Source: JAGVSR01 sp963825555 (GTDB lineage Bacteria > Pseudomonadota > Alphaproteobacteria > Rhizobiales > Hyphomicrobiaceae). From it: 64,000 nt of DNA. The DNA lies in NCBI GenBank assembly GCA_963825555.1, contig CAWGTZ010000007.1, positions 62,001 through 126,000 of the forward strand, written 5' to 3'. This document shows positions 42,570 through 50,845 of the stretch, piece after piece; the stretch's first letter is position 1, and the number at the start of each line of letters is the position of its first letter. The position numbers were made by a program, and so were the translations under genes. Below the pieces are notes generated by a model. It saw only the letters and a list, made by a program, of their open reading frames with translations. It did not search any database and had not been told where the DNA came from.

Positions 42570-42890
42570 TCACGAAACTTCATCGTCCTTCCTGGTTGCT
42601 GAGCCGCCGTCCGTCTTGAGTGCAGCCTTGCTGAGGAGATGCGCGCTGATCGGTGCGGTGATGAAAAGAAACAGCGAGATGCCGAGTTCTCTCACGCTCA
42701 AGCTGCCGCGTTCGGCGATACCGTGCACCAGGGAGGCCAAAACAATCGAGCCCACGCCCAGCGTCGTCGCCTTGGTCGGCCCATGAAGGCGCGTGAAGAA
42801 ATCCGGTAGCCGTGCGAGACCAATTGAGCCGACAAGCGCGAATGCCGCTCCTACGACGATCAGGAATGATACGACGATTTCAGCCAGCAT
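42570..42890 (-). CDS. mrpG: Monovalent cation/proton antiporter subunit G
   Basis: 106 residues with three hydrophobic segments. GSIGLARLPDFFTRLHGPTK is the MnhG/PhaG signature, followed by ATTLGVGSIVLASLV and SLFLFITAPISAHLLSKAAL. Last gene of the Pha/Mrp operon, which builds a multi-subunit Na+(K+)/H+ antiporter in the inner membrane for pH and cation homeostasis. Nine bases downstream of subunit F. Confidence 0.93.
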   Translation of the reverse strand: MLAEIVVSFLIVVGAAFALVGSIGLARLPDFFTRLHGPTKATTLGVGSIVLASLVHGIAERGSLSVRELGISLFLFITAPISAHLLSKAALKTDGGSATRKDDEVS

Positions 42891-42899
42891 TATTGCCTC

Positions 42900-43169
42900 C
42901 TACTCGATGATGTCGCCGCTGAGCAGGAACTTGCAGAGCGCTACCGTCCCCACGAAACCCATCATGGCAATGAGCAGCGCCGCTTCGAAGTTCACCGAGC
43001 TTTCGAGTAGCAGTCCGATGAGCATGACGAGCGCGATGGTGTTTATCGCCAGCGTATCGAGCGCGAGGATCCTGTCCGGGGCCGATGGCCCCTTGGCCAG
43101 CCGCCAGAGATTGAGCGCCATGGCAATCGCGACCATCGCGAAGCCTGAAAGAATTGCGGTGCTCAGCAT
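42900..43169 (-). CDS. mrpF: Monovalent cation/proton antiporter subunit F
   Basis: 89 residues with three membrane segments. NLWRLAKGPSAPDRILALDT is the MnhF/PhaF signature, followed by INTIALVMLIGLLLESS and EAALLIAMMGFVGTVALCKF. The ATG at 43169 overlaps the end of subunit E by seven bases. A longer open frame upstream overlaps subunit E and is not coding. Confidence 0.93.
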   Translation of the reverse strand: MLSTAILSGFAMVAIAMALNLWRLAKGPSAPDRILALDTLAINTIALVMLIGLLLESSVNFEAALLIAMMGFVGTVALCKFLLSGDIIE

Positions 43170-43660
43170 CCGAAGATCTCCTTCAATGGGGCCTCGTAGC
43201 GTGTCTTGATTTCCGACACCAGGGCTGCGGTATCCTCCACGTCGAGGGCGTGTACGTGCAGAATGCGACGCTCGCGATCGATATCGATTGAAACGGTGCC
43301 TGGCGTCAGCGTGATAATGCTGCCCAGGATCGTCGCCACGAAATCGCTGTCGGTGTCGAGCGGTATCTCGATGAAGGCCGGCTTCAGCCGGCTCATCGGC
43401 CCAAGAACCAGACGGGCCACATTGATGTTGGCCACGATGATATCGCCGAGAACGACCAGGAAAAGCTTTATGGCCGCGCCCACGCGAAACGTCTGAGGGC
43501 GGTCTGGCCAGAAGTTCTGTGTCAGATGGGGAATGGCCAGGCCGATGACGGAGCCCAAGAGCAGGTTCCCCAGACTCGGACTGGACGCGAGCATCATCCA
43601 CAACGCGATAATGGCCAGCGTCACGTAGGGCTGCGGAACAACGCGCTCTCTTAGGGTCAC
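43163..43660 (-). CDS. mrpE: Monovalent cation/proton antiporter subunit E
   Basis: 165 residues with GTG start (GTGA overlap with subunit D). Two N-terminal membrane segments (YVTLAIIALWMMLASSPSLG and GAAIKLFLVVLGDIIVANIN) precede a cytoplasmic domain ATILGSIITLTPGTVSIDID...LHVHALD, typical of MnhE/PhaE. Confidence 0.93.
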   Translation of the reverse strand: MTLRERVVPQPYVTLAIIALWMMLASSPSLGNLLLGSVIGLAIPHLTQNFWPDRPQTFRVGAAIKLFLVVLGDIIVANINVARLVLGPMSRLKPAFIEIPLDTDSDFVATILGSIITLTPGTVSIDIDRERRILHVHALDVEDTAALVSEIKTRYEAPLKEIFGC

Positions 43661-45195
43661 GGCCGGCGCTCCCTCTTGATTGCGGACGGATCGCCGATGA
43701 CAGCGGCAACATAAGCATCTCGCGAGAGAAGCTGATCAGCCGTTGCGCGCGCATAAGCCGAAACGGGAGACGCGGCGACTGTCAAAACAGGAACTGCGGC
43801 GAGCATGAGAATCAGCGCCCAAGACAGTCCCGGTGCGGCAACAAGTGTAACTGTTGCGTGCTTCTCGGTGCCAGGACTGCCCGGTTCCCAGAACACGACA
43901 CTTGCCGCCCGCGCCAGAACAAGCACGACGATCAATCCGGACAGCAGCAGCACAAACCACGCTGCAGTCCCCGTCTCCGTTTCTCTCAGAGACTGCAGGA
44001 CCATGAGCTTGCCGAGGAAGCCCGTAAGCGGCGGCGCCCCACTGACTGCGATGGCGAGCAGGAGATAGGCCCCACCCAGCGTCAACATCCCCGCCACCTT
44101 CGGTCCATCCTCTAGCGCGTCGCCGACTTCGCCCCTCTGGCGCGCGAGCGCATCGACCAGCAGAAAGAGCGCACCGGTTACGACCGTGGACTGCACCATA
44201 TAGAAGATGAGGGCCGATATCGACGCCGCACTGAGTTCGGCCACGCCGAGGAGAAGCGTTCCGCCAGAGATCAGAACGAGGTTTGCGACGATGACGCCCA
44301 ACCGTTTGGCTGCCAGAACTCCGATACATCCGATCAGGATCGTGCCAAGCGCCAGCCACGGCAACCAGGGTTGCAGCAGATCGGCCGTGAAGGGAGCAGC
44401 CGCAAAGCCGATCGCGGAGACGCGCAGAAGCGCATAGATGCCGACCTTGGTCATGATGACGAAGAGGCTCGCCACGGGCAGCGTTGCGGCTGTGTAGACA
44501 TGGGGCAGCCAGAAGCCGATCGGCAGGAGCGCCGCCTTCAACAGGAAGACGACCGCGAGCAGCGTGACGACGACCTTCACAAGCGCCTTATCCGCTTCCG
44601 CGACTTGCGGCAGAACGACGGCGAGATCAGCCATGTTGAGCGTGCCGAGCGTTCCGTAGAGCAGACCGAGCGCGACCAGAAAAAGCGCTGAACCGCATAG
44701 ATTGAGCACCACGTAGGATACGCCAGCGCGCGCCCGCGCCAGACCGCCTCCATGCACGAGCAGCGCGTAGGAGGCGAGCAGCAGGATCTCAAAGAAGACG
44801 AACAGATTGAACAAGTCGCCCGTCAGGAACGCACCGTTGAGCCCCGCGATCTGGAATTGGAGGAAGGCATGAAACTGCTTGCCCTGGGTGTCTGTACCCG
44901 ACGTCGCCGCTAGACAAACGGCGATTGCCAATCCCGATGTGAGCGCAACCATGATCGCCGACAGCCGGTCGAGCATGAGCACGATGCCGTAGGGTGCCGG
45001 CCAGTCACCCAGCCGGTAGACGCGCACGGTGCCGTCGGCCGCCGTGACAAGGCAGACAACCGCAACAATCGCCAGAAGGCCGAAGGCGGCGAGTGACACG
45101 GCCCGCTTGGCCGCCGTCTCCATGCCGCTCGTCACGAGCAGAAGGATCGCGGCCACCAGCGGCAGCAGAATGGGAAGGATGGGCAGATGGCTCAT
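43657..45195 (-). CDS. mrpD: Monovalent cation/proton antiporter subunit D
   Basis: 512 residues and about 14 membrane helices. Member of the ND2/ND4/ND5 family of ion-translocating subunits related to complex I (for example FQIAGLNGAFLTGDLFNLFV, FLLKAALLPIGFWLPHVYTA and SGAPPLTGFLGKLMVLQSL, with membrane Lys/Glu/His residues in the usual places). The ATG overlaps the subunit C stop by ATGA. Confidence 0.95.
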   Translation of the reverse strand: MSHLPILPILLPLVAAILLLVTSGMETAAKRAVSLAAFGLLAIVAVVCLVTAADGTVRVYRLGDWPAPYGIVLMLDRLSAIMVALTSGLAIAVCLAATSGTDTQGKQFHAFLQFQIAGLNGAFLTGDLFNLFVFFEILLLASYALLVHGGGLARARAGVSYVVLNLCGSALFLVALGLLYGTLGTLNMADLAVVLPQVAEADKALVKVVVTLLAVVFLLKAALLPIGFWLPHVYTAATLPVASLFVIMTKVGIYALLRVSAIGFAAAPFTADLLQPWLPWLALGTILIGCIGVLAAKRLGVIVANLVLISGGTLLLGVAELSAASISALIFYMVQSTVVTGALFLLVDALARQRGEVGDALEDGPKVAGMLTLGGAYLLLAIAVSGAPPLTGFLGKLMVLQSLRETETGTAAWFVLLLSGLIVVLVLARAASVVFWEPGSPGTEKHATVTLVAAPGLSWALILMLAAVPVLTVAASPVSAYARATADQLLSRDAYVAAVIGDPSAIKRERRP

Positions 45196-45521
45196 TGGTC
45201 CCCGCCCAGGTCGACATGGTCTGTCCCGCTTTCGCCCTTGGCCTTCAAGGCCAGCGCCATCAGGTAGGCGGTCATTCCGAAGCCAATCACAATGGCCGTC
45301 AGCACCAGCGCCTGAGGAAGAGGGTCTGTTTGACCCGAAGCGCCTGCAAGGGCGAGCGGTGGCGATGATGCGCCAAGCCGGCCGCCAAAAAAGATCAGGG
45401 CATTGACGGCGTAGGAAAGGAGCGTCAGTCCGAGCACGACTGAGAAGGTCGTGGGCCTGAGAATGAGAAAGATTCCGCCGGCGGCCAGTATGCCGAGACC
45501 GAGTGATACGAGCAGTTCCAT
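45192..45521 (-). CDS. mrpC: Monovalent cation/proton antiporter subunit C
   Basis: 109 residues. NuoK-like: MELLVSLGLGILAAGGIFLI, then VVLGLTLLSYAVNALIFFGG and DPLPQALVLTAIVIGFGMTA, the conserved loop of MnhC. The ATG at 45521 gives the family start; the open frame extends 15 codons upstream into subunit B. Overlaps mrpD by four bases. Confidence 0.94.
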   Translation of the reverse strand: MELLVSLGLGILAAGGIFLILRPTTFSVVLGLTLLSYAVNALIFFGGRLGASSPPLALAGASGQTDPLPQALVLTAIVIGFGMTAYLMALALKAKGESGTDHVDLGGDQ

Positions 45522-45525
45522 GCGG

Positions 45526-46788
45526 CTACTTCTCCCCCCGCGCTTCCGAAGCCCTGCCGATCTCACGTCGGCTCAGTTGCCCCAGTTCCGACAGCGCCAG
45601 AAGCACGGCACCGACAACAACCAGAAACACTCCGAGATCGAACACCATTGCGGAGGCCAACTCAAATTTGTCGATGACGGGCGGATAGACATAGCCGAAC
45701 GTCGTCGTGAGGAACGGATAGCCGAACGCCAGGCTGGCCAGACCGGTGCCAGTTGCGACCGCGAGACCCCATCCCAAAAGACGCACGTAGTTGACGCGGA
45801 AGCGCTCGCTCGCGAAATCGATGCCACTCGCAAGGTACTGCAGAATGAGCGCCACGGCCGCGATGAGGCCCGCGATAAAGCCGCCACCCGGCAGATTGTG
45901 GCCTCTGAGGAGAATGTAGACCGAGACCGCGAGCGCCAACGGCAAGAGCGGCCGCATCAGTTCGGCCAGCATGATCGGGTGGCGGTCGGCTTCTTTCCTG
46001 GAAGTGACGGCATGAGGCACGAGCCGCAGACCATCGAGAAGAGCATAGAGTCCGAGCCCCGCCATGGCGAGCACGGTGATCTCCCCCAGCGTGTCGAAAC
46101 CGCGGAAGTCGACAAGGATGACGTTCACGACGTTCGTTCCGCCACCACCGGACACCGAATTGGCCAGATGGTAGCCAGAGATCGTGTCGAAGGGGCGGGT
46201 CAGCATCGCATAGGTCAAAGCAGAGACACCCGCACCGCAGACCACGGCGAGCACGCCATCGCGTGCCTTGCGCGGATCCGAGCTCTGTGGCTTCGCCTCA
46301 CTGGGCAGAAAGCGCAGGCACAGAAGCAGAAGCACGATTGTTACGACTTCGACGGAAAGCTGCGTCAGCGCGAGATCGGGCGCCTTGAAGCGAATGAAAG
46401 CCAAAGACACGATCAGGCCCACGACACTCAGGAAAATGATGGCCAGAAGCCGCTGATGCCGGAGGATCACGGTCCCGGCAACCCCGAATGCCAAGGTCAA
46501 CAGTGCAGCTACAGTCGCGGCATCGGGGGGGCTTGTCTCCAGTTGGCCGGCAAGGGCGCCCACGTCCGTTCCGCCCCACGCCCACGCGCCCAGCAGCGCC
46601 ACGAAGCTGAAAAACAGGATCAGGTTTCTCTGAAGGGAGCGCGTGTCGAGAGTTTCAAGAACCAAGCTCGAGATCTGAACCGCGCCGCGATAGACGCGCT
46701 CGAACGCCACCGGGCTCGTCAAGGGCCATGCGTAGCGTTCACTCAGACTTGTAGAGCCTCTGACGCCGGCTGAAGTGGAGCAATCCAA
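45526..46788 (-). CDS. C-terminal part of the fused antiporter subunit AB (DUF4040/MbhE + MnhB), separated from its N-terminal part by a frameshift
   Basis: 420 codons if begun at a TTG inside the preceding gene. Sequence SERYAWPLTSPVAFERVYRG is the linker that normally follows the 14th helix of MrpA. It is followed by four helices of the DUF4040/MbhE type (VEVVTIVLLLLCLRFL, VVNVILVDFRGFDTLGEI) and an MnhB domain (VYILLRGHNLPGGGFIAGLI). There is no ATG near the beginning and no ribosome binding site at the TTG. Meaningful sequence starts at the codon where the upstream frame stops, so the two frames look like one gene broken by one extra base near 46738-46750. Alternatively a genuinely split gene pair. 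Confidence 0.8.
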   Translation of the reverse strand: MDCSTSAGVRGSTSLSERYAWPLTSPVAFERVYRGAVQISSLVLETLDTRSLQRNLILFFSFVALLGAWAWGGTDVGALAGQLETSPPDAATVAALLTLAFGVAGTVILRHQRLLAIIFLSVVGLIVSLAFIRFKAPDLALTQLSVEVVTIVLLLLCLRFLPSEAKPQSSDPRKARDGVLAVVCGAGVSALTYAMLTRPFDTISGYHLANSVSGGGGTNVVNVILVDFRGFDTLGEITVLAMAGLGLYALLDGLRLVPHAVTSRKEADRHPIMLAELMRPLLPLALAVSVYILLRGHNLPGGGFIAGLIAAVALILQYLASGIDFASERFRVNYVRLLGWGLAVATGTGLASLAFGYPFLTTTFGYVYPPVIDKFELASAMVFDLGVFLVVVGAVLLALSELGQLSRREIGRASEARGEK

Positions 46789-48343
46789 GGCCGAAGGCCA
46801 CGATGCTCATGGCGAGCGGCAGGTTCCAGCCATGCCAGATGGCGAGCTTGAAGTCCGGTACAGGGCCGGGCAGTACCGCGCCCGCCGCCGTCTTCAAAAT
46901 CTCACCTACGGACATCTGGGGCAGGAAGCCGACGATAAGTACGAGCGCAACGAGGATCTCGATGGGCAGCCGCATCCATTTGGGCGGTTCGTGCGGAGTG
47001 CGCGGCAGATCCTTCGGTTCCCCGTTGAAGAAGACATCGTGGACGAAGCGCACCGAGTAGGCGACGGACAGCATGCCGGCGACTGTCGCAAAGGCCGGCA
47101 GCAGATACATGGCATAGCCAGTGAAAACCGGATGAGCCACAGCTTCTGTGAAGAACATCTCTTTGGAGAGAAACCCGTTCAAGAGCGGAACGCCCGCCAT
47201 GGACCCCGCCGCGAGCATACCCAGCACAGCCGTGCGCGGCATGTATTTGAAAAGTCCGCCCATGCGGCGCATGTCGCGCGTGCCGCACTCGTGGTCGATG
47301 ATGCCCGCCGCCATGAACAGCGAGGCTTTGAAGATGGCGTGGTTGATGATGTGGAAAACGGCCGCAATGGCGCTCATGGGCGTATCAAGGCCAAACAGCA
47401 AAGTGATCAGGCCGAGGTGGCTGACCGTCGAATAGGCGAGGAGACCCTTCAGGTCGTGCTTCAAAAGTGCGACATAGGCGCCATAGGCGAACGTGATCGC
47501 TCCAGTCGTGCCGACCAGGACAAACCACAGCTCAGTGCCAGACAGCACGGGATAGATACGCCCCAACAGGAAAACGCCCGCTTTCACCATCGTGGCTGAG
47601 TGCAGATAGGCCGAGACCGGCGTGGGTGCCGCCATGGCGTGCGGCAGCCAGAAGTGGAACGGGAATTGAGCCGACTTGGTGAAGGCACCAAGAAGGATCA
47701 GCACGAGCACGACGGGATAGAGTGGATCAGCGCGCACCTTGTCGCCGCTGGCGAGTATGACGCTGAAGTCATAGCTGCCCACGATGTTTCCAAGCAGGAG
47801 CAGACCGGCCAGCAGCGCCAAACCGCCACCGCCCGTGACCGCCAGCGCCATGCGGGCGGAAATGCGCGCATCAACCTCGTCATACTTGTAGGCAATCAGC
47901 AGGAATGACGTGAGGCTCGTCACTTCCCAGAAGAGAAGCATCAGCACAACGTTCTCAGCGAGTACGATGCCAAGCATTCCTCCGGCAAAGCCGAGCAGAA
48001 TGGAATAGAAACGCCCGAGCCGGTCATACTCGGGCATGTAGTAGGCGGCGTAGAGGACGATGAGAAGGCCGATACCCAGGATGAGAAGGCAGAACAGAAG
48101 GCCCAATCCATCCAGCCTCAAGGCGAAATTGAGACCCCACTCTGGAAGCCAGGCCACCCGGAAGATCGGCACCTCGCCGGCGAAGACCTGAGGCGCAAGA
48201 TACGCGACGGCGCCGAGCCCGGCCGCCATCGCCAGGGCAGCCATCCAGGCCGCTCCACTTCGCGAGCGCTGCCCGACCATTGCTACGAGCGGCATGCCGA
48301 TAAACGGCGCCAGGAGGATGATCAGAAGGAGAAAATCATGCAT
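46739..48343 (-). CDS. mrpA: Monovalent cation/proton antiporter subunit A, N-terminal part
   Basis: 534 residues and about 14-16 membrane helices of the ND5-like family: YYMPEYDRLGRFYSILLGFA, WEVTSLTSFLLIAYKYD, FPFHFWLPHAMAAPTPVSAY, LHSATMVKAGVFLLGRIYPV and INHAIFKASLFMAAGIIDHE. It ends RRQRLYKSE and a TGA, exactly where fused alphaproteobacterial MrpA/PhaAB proteins continue into a DUF4040/MnhB part; that part lies in the +1 frame directly after. First gene of the operon. A truncated A subunit would leave the antiporter without its membrane-spanning partner domain unless both pieces are translated. Confidence 0.92.
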   Translation of the reverse strand: MHDFLLLIILLAPFIGMPLVAMVGQRSRSGAAWMAALAMAAGLGAVAYLAPQVFAGEVPIFRVAWLPEWGLNFALRLDGLGLLFCLLILGIGLLIVLYAAYYMPEYDRLGRFYSILLGFAGGMLGIVLAENVVLMLLFWEVTSLTSFLLIAYKYDEVDARISARMALAVTGGGGLALLAGLLLLGNIVGSYDFSVILASGDKVRADPLYPVVLVLILLGAFTKSAQFPFHFWLPHAMAAPTPVSAYLHSATMVKAGVFLLGRIYPVLSGTELWFVLVGTTGAITFAYGAYVALLKHDLKGLLAYSTVSHLGLITLLFGLDTPMSAIAAVFHIINHAIFKASLFMAAGIIDHECGTRDMRRMGGLFKYMPRTAVLGMLAAGSMAGVPLLNGFLSKEMFFTEAVAHPVFTGYAMYLLPAFATVAGMLSVAYSVRFVHDVFFNGEPKDLPRTPHEPPKWMRLPIEILVALVLIVGFLPQMSVGEILKTAAGAVLPGPVPDFKLAIWHGWNLPLAMSIVAFGLGLLHFSRRQRLYKSE

Positions 48344-48740
48344 GCGATCGGTGATACCGGTTGCTGCTTGGACTGATCAAGGCCGAATGGCGATTGAATA
48401 CGGAGTGTTGAACGGATGCCGAGGCCGACCCTAACGCCGCAGACGTAATCTCACCCCAACCCTTTGCCAAGACTGAGAGACACAGGGCGACCGTCCAAGG
48501 CCCACAGACTAGGCGCTACATCCAAAAAGGACGTGCTACGTCCTCGATGCGTCCACAATTTCGCAGATCGGCAGAGTGTGGTAGATCGCCACGTCGGGCA
48601 GGCATGTGATCTCCCGATGCCTATTTCAGGTGCAGATCCCGGCTTGCCGGCTCAGGTCGCATCTGCATCGCTTACGGAGGCCGTGCCTTCCGATTGATTT
48701 CATCGCGGTATTTTCCGCTCTTTGTTCAAGTCGTCACATT
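48344..48740. other. Divergent intergenic region between mrpA and the PfkB kinase gene
   Basis: 397 bases without a convincing gene. It holds the promoter(s) of both flanking units and a hairpin with a T-run on the minus strand (listed separately), about 185 bases before mrpA. The region may therefore encode an untranslated leader or a small RNA. Confidence 0.5.
48524..48544 (-). terminator. Intrinsic-terminator-like hairpin upstream of mrpA
   Basis: On the minus strand AGGACGT-AGC-ACGTCCT is a perfect 7-base stem with a 3-base loop, followed immediately by TTTTT. It points toward mrpA but lies upstream of it, and no gene precedes it on this strand, so it would be a leader attenuator or the end of a small RNA. 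Confidence 0.45.
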
Positions 48741-49679
48741 ATGCCCGGCAAGCGCATCATCACCATTGGCCATTCGGCCCTCGATTTTGTCTACCGTATC
48801 GACGCGTTCCCACCGCGCCCCACGAAGCTGCGGGCCCGCGAGCACATCACCAGCGGCGGCGGCATGGCGGCAAATGCGGCGGCTGCGGCCGCGCGTCTGG
48901 GTGGCGACGTTTCCCTTTGGAGCCGGATCGGCAACGACCCTGCGGGCTCTCTTATCCTCGCCGAATTCGATCGCTTCGGCATCGATACACGGCATGTGAA
49001 GGTGCATCCCGGCACACGCTCGGCCACGGCGGCCGTGATCGTCGATGCCTCCGGCGAACGCTTTATCGTCAGCGAGGACGACCATGAGATGCCGATGGCG
49101 GCAGACTGGCTCCCGGTCACCGAGGTCGCAGAGGCCGGCGCTATCCTGAGTGATCTCTCGTGGCTCGAGGGCACGCTGACCACGTTCGAGGCCGCCCGCG
49201 CTCATGGGGTTCCGACCATCGTGGATTTGGACCTGGGCAGCGGTCGGATGCTGACCGACGTGCTCCACCTCACCGACTATGTCATCTCCTCCGCCCCAGC
49301 CTTGGAACGCTTCGTACCGGGCGCTGACACGAAAGAGCGTCTCGAAGGTCTCATTGCCCGTGGCGCGCGCCACGCGGGGGTAACCCGTGGAGCGGAAGGC
49401 TACGTCTGGATGGACCACCAGGGGCGAGCAGGCGAGCAGGCCGCTTTTCCCGTCGCGGCCATCGATACCACCGGCGCCGGGGATGCCTTCCATGGCGCGT
49501 TCGCCTGGGCTCTGGCGGAAGGGAAAACCGATGATATATGCGCCGCGATCGCTGCAGCTACAGCGGCCATAAAATGCCGTCGGCTCGGCGCCCGCGCCGG
49601 CCTTCCGACCCGGGCAGAACTGGAAGCGTTCCTGACCACGACCGGCCAAGTGCAAAGCACTACGCTGTCCCCTTCTTGA
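48741..49679 (+). CDS. PfkB/ribokinase family sugar kinase
   Basis: 312 residues: N-terminal MPGKRIITIGHSALDFVYRI, the di-glycine motif SGGGMAANAAAAAARLGG, the lid region, and the C-terminal signature AIDTTGAGDAFHGAFAWAL with the catalytic Asp (GAGD). It phosphorylates a sugar or related alcohol; the substrate cannot be assigned. The SGGGMAANAA segment is like that of the sulfofructose/ketohexokinase-like branch. The frame is open upstream to 48606 but the ATG at 48741 gives the family start. First gene of a plus-strand cassette with a deacylase and an ATP-grasp ligase. Confidence 0.9.
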   Translation: MPGKRIITIGHSALDFVYRIDAFPPRPTKLRAREHITSGGGMAANAAAAAARLGGDVSLWSRIGNDPAGSLILAEFDRFGIDTRHVKVHPGTRSATAAVIVDASGERFIVSEDDHEMPMAADWLPVTEVAEAGAILSDLSWLEGTLTTFEAARAHGVPTIVDLDLGSGRMLTDVLHLTDYVISSAPALERFVPGADTKERLEGLIARGARHAGVTRGAEGYVWMDHQGRAGEQAAFPVAAIDTTGAGDAFHGAFAWALAEGKTDDICAAIAAATAAIKCRRLGARAGLPTRAELEAFLTTTGQVQSTTLSPS

Positions 49680-49786
49680 TCGGGATCAATGTTCCTTGGA
49701 GACCGTTGGGCGACACACAGACCCACGCAAAACCTCGAGTCTCGCACCCGCAAGACCACGTAACCCCCAACAAGGCAGACCCACTG

Positions 49787-50845
49787 ATGGACCTCGACCT
49801 CGCGGACCGCTTACGCCTCCATATCGTCGAGGGCTTTCCCGAACACTTGTTGGACACCGCAGCCGGCGATCTGTGGCTCCATCTCAAGGGGCCGACGCTC
49901 TTTCGCATCGCTGGTCGTGATCAGGCGCCGCTATTCGTAACCGTTCTTCTGCACGGTAATGAGCACACGGGCTGGCAAGCCGTCCAAACCGTACTGAAGC
50001 ATCACCGCGGCCGCCTCCTCCCGCGTCCGCTGCTATTATTCGTCGGCAACATCGAAGCAAGCAAAGCAAACGTACGCACGCTGCCAACCCAGACAGATTA
50101 CAATCGCACCTGGCCTGGGACGCTTTTTCCCGATGCCCGGGAAGCGGCCGTTATGCGCGAAGTGCTGGCGCACGTACGCACCGAGGCACCGTTCGCCAGC
50201 ATCGACATTCACAACAACACCGGGAACAATCCGCACTATGCCTGCGTCAACCGCCTGGCTGACCCCTACCTGCATCTGGCGCGCCTCTTCAGCCGGACAG
50301 TCGTATATTTCGAACGGCCGCTTGGCGTGCAGTCGGCAGCACTGACCCCCATCTGCCCGGCCGTGACAGTCGAATGCGGCCGCGTGGGCGGGAACGCCGG
50401 CGTCGAGCACGCTGCGGAATTCGTGGATGCGGCGCTCGCGATGTCGCATTTACCCGACCATCCGGTGCCGGATGGAGATCTCGACCTCATGCAGACGCAT
50501 GCCATCATCAAGGTGCCACCCGCGGCAAGCTTCTCCTTCGACGGCAGCGACGCGGATTTTCGCCTGCGCGCCGACCTCGACCACCTTAACTTTTCCGAAC
50601 TGGATCCCGGCACTTCCTTCGGCACGCTCGGCGGCAGCGGCGCGGCGCATCTCGATGTGCAGCCAGGCGGTGACACGGACGCGCTTCAGGCCTACTTTTC
50701 CTACGATGGCCGAGAAATACGGCTCGCCTGCAGCGCCATTCCGGCCATGCTGACGCTCGATCCGCGCGCGGTACGGCTCGACTGTCTAGGTTACCTCATG
50801 CACAGAATCGACCGCGACGGCATAAGGATCGACAGCCCGCGATGA
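49787..50845 (+). CDS. Succinylglutamate desuccinylase/aspartoacylase-like (M14-type) zinc deacylase
   Basis: 352 residues. VTVLLHGNEHTGW gives the zinc ligands His56 and Glu59, and SIDIHNNTGNNPHY gives His142. AVTVECGRVGGNAGVEHA contains the likely catalytic Glu. NYNRTWPG-like substrate residues occur as DYNRTWPG. This fold removes acyl groups from N-acyl amino acids or cleaves C-terminal residues. The start at 49787 begins the conserved region; the upstream open frame is not homologous. Overlaps the following ligase gene by ATGA, so the two enzymes are probably made together, one forming and one breaking an amide bond. Confidence 0.85.
   Translation: MDLDLADRLRLHIVEGFPEHLLDTAAGDLWLHLKGPTLFRIAGRDQAPLFVTVLLHGNEHTGWQAVQTVLKHHRGRLLPRPLLLFVGNIEASKANVRTLPTQTDYNRTWPGTLFPDAREAAVMREVLAHVRTEAPFASIDIHNNTGNNPHYACVNRLADPYLHLARLFSRTVVYFERPLGVQSAALTPICPAVTVECGRVGGNAGVEHAAEFVDAALAMSHLPDHPVPDGDLDLMQTHAIIKVPPAASFSFDGSDADFRLRADLDHLNFSELDPGTSFGTLGGSGAAHLDVQPGGDTDALQAYFSYDGREIRLACSAIPAMLTLDPRAVRLDCLGYLMHRIDRDGIRIDSPR

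Noticed and set aside
45451..46773. 440-codon plus-strand frame
   Set aside because: Antisense to the antiporter B/C subunits; Gln/His/Arg-rich shadow frame.
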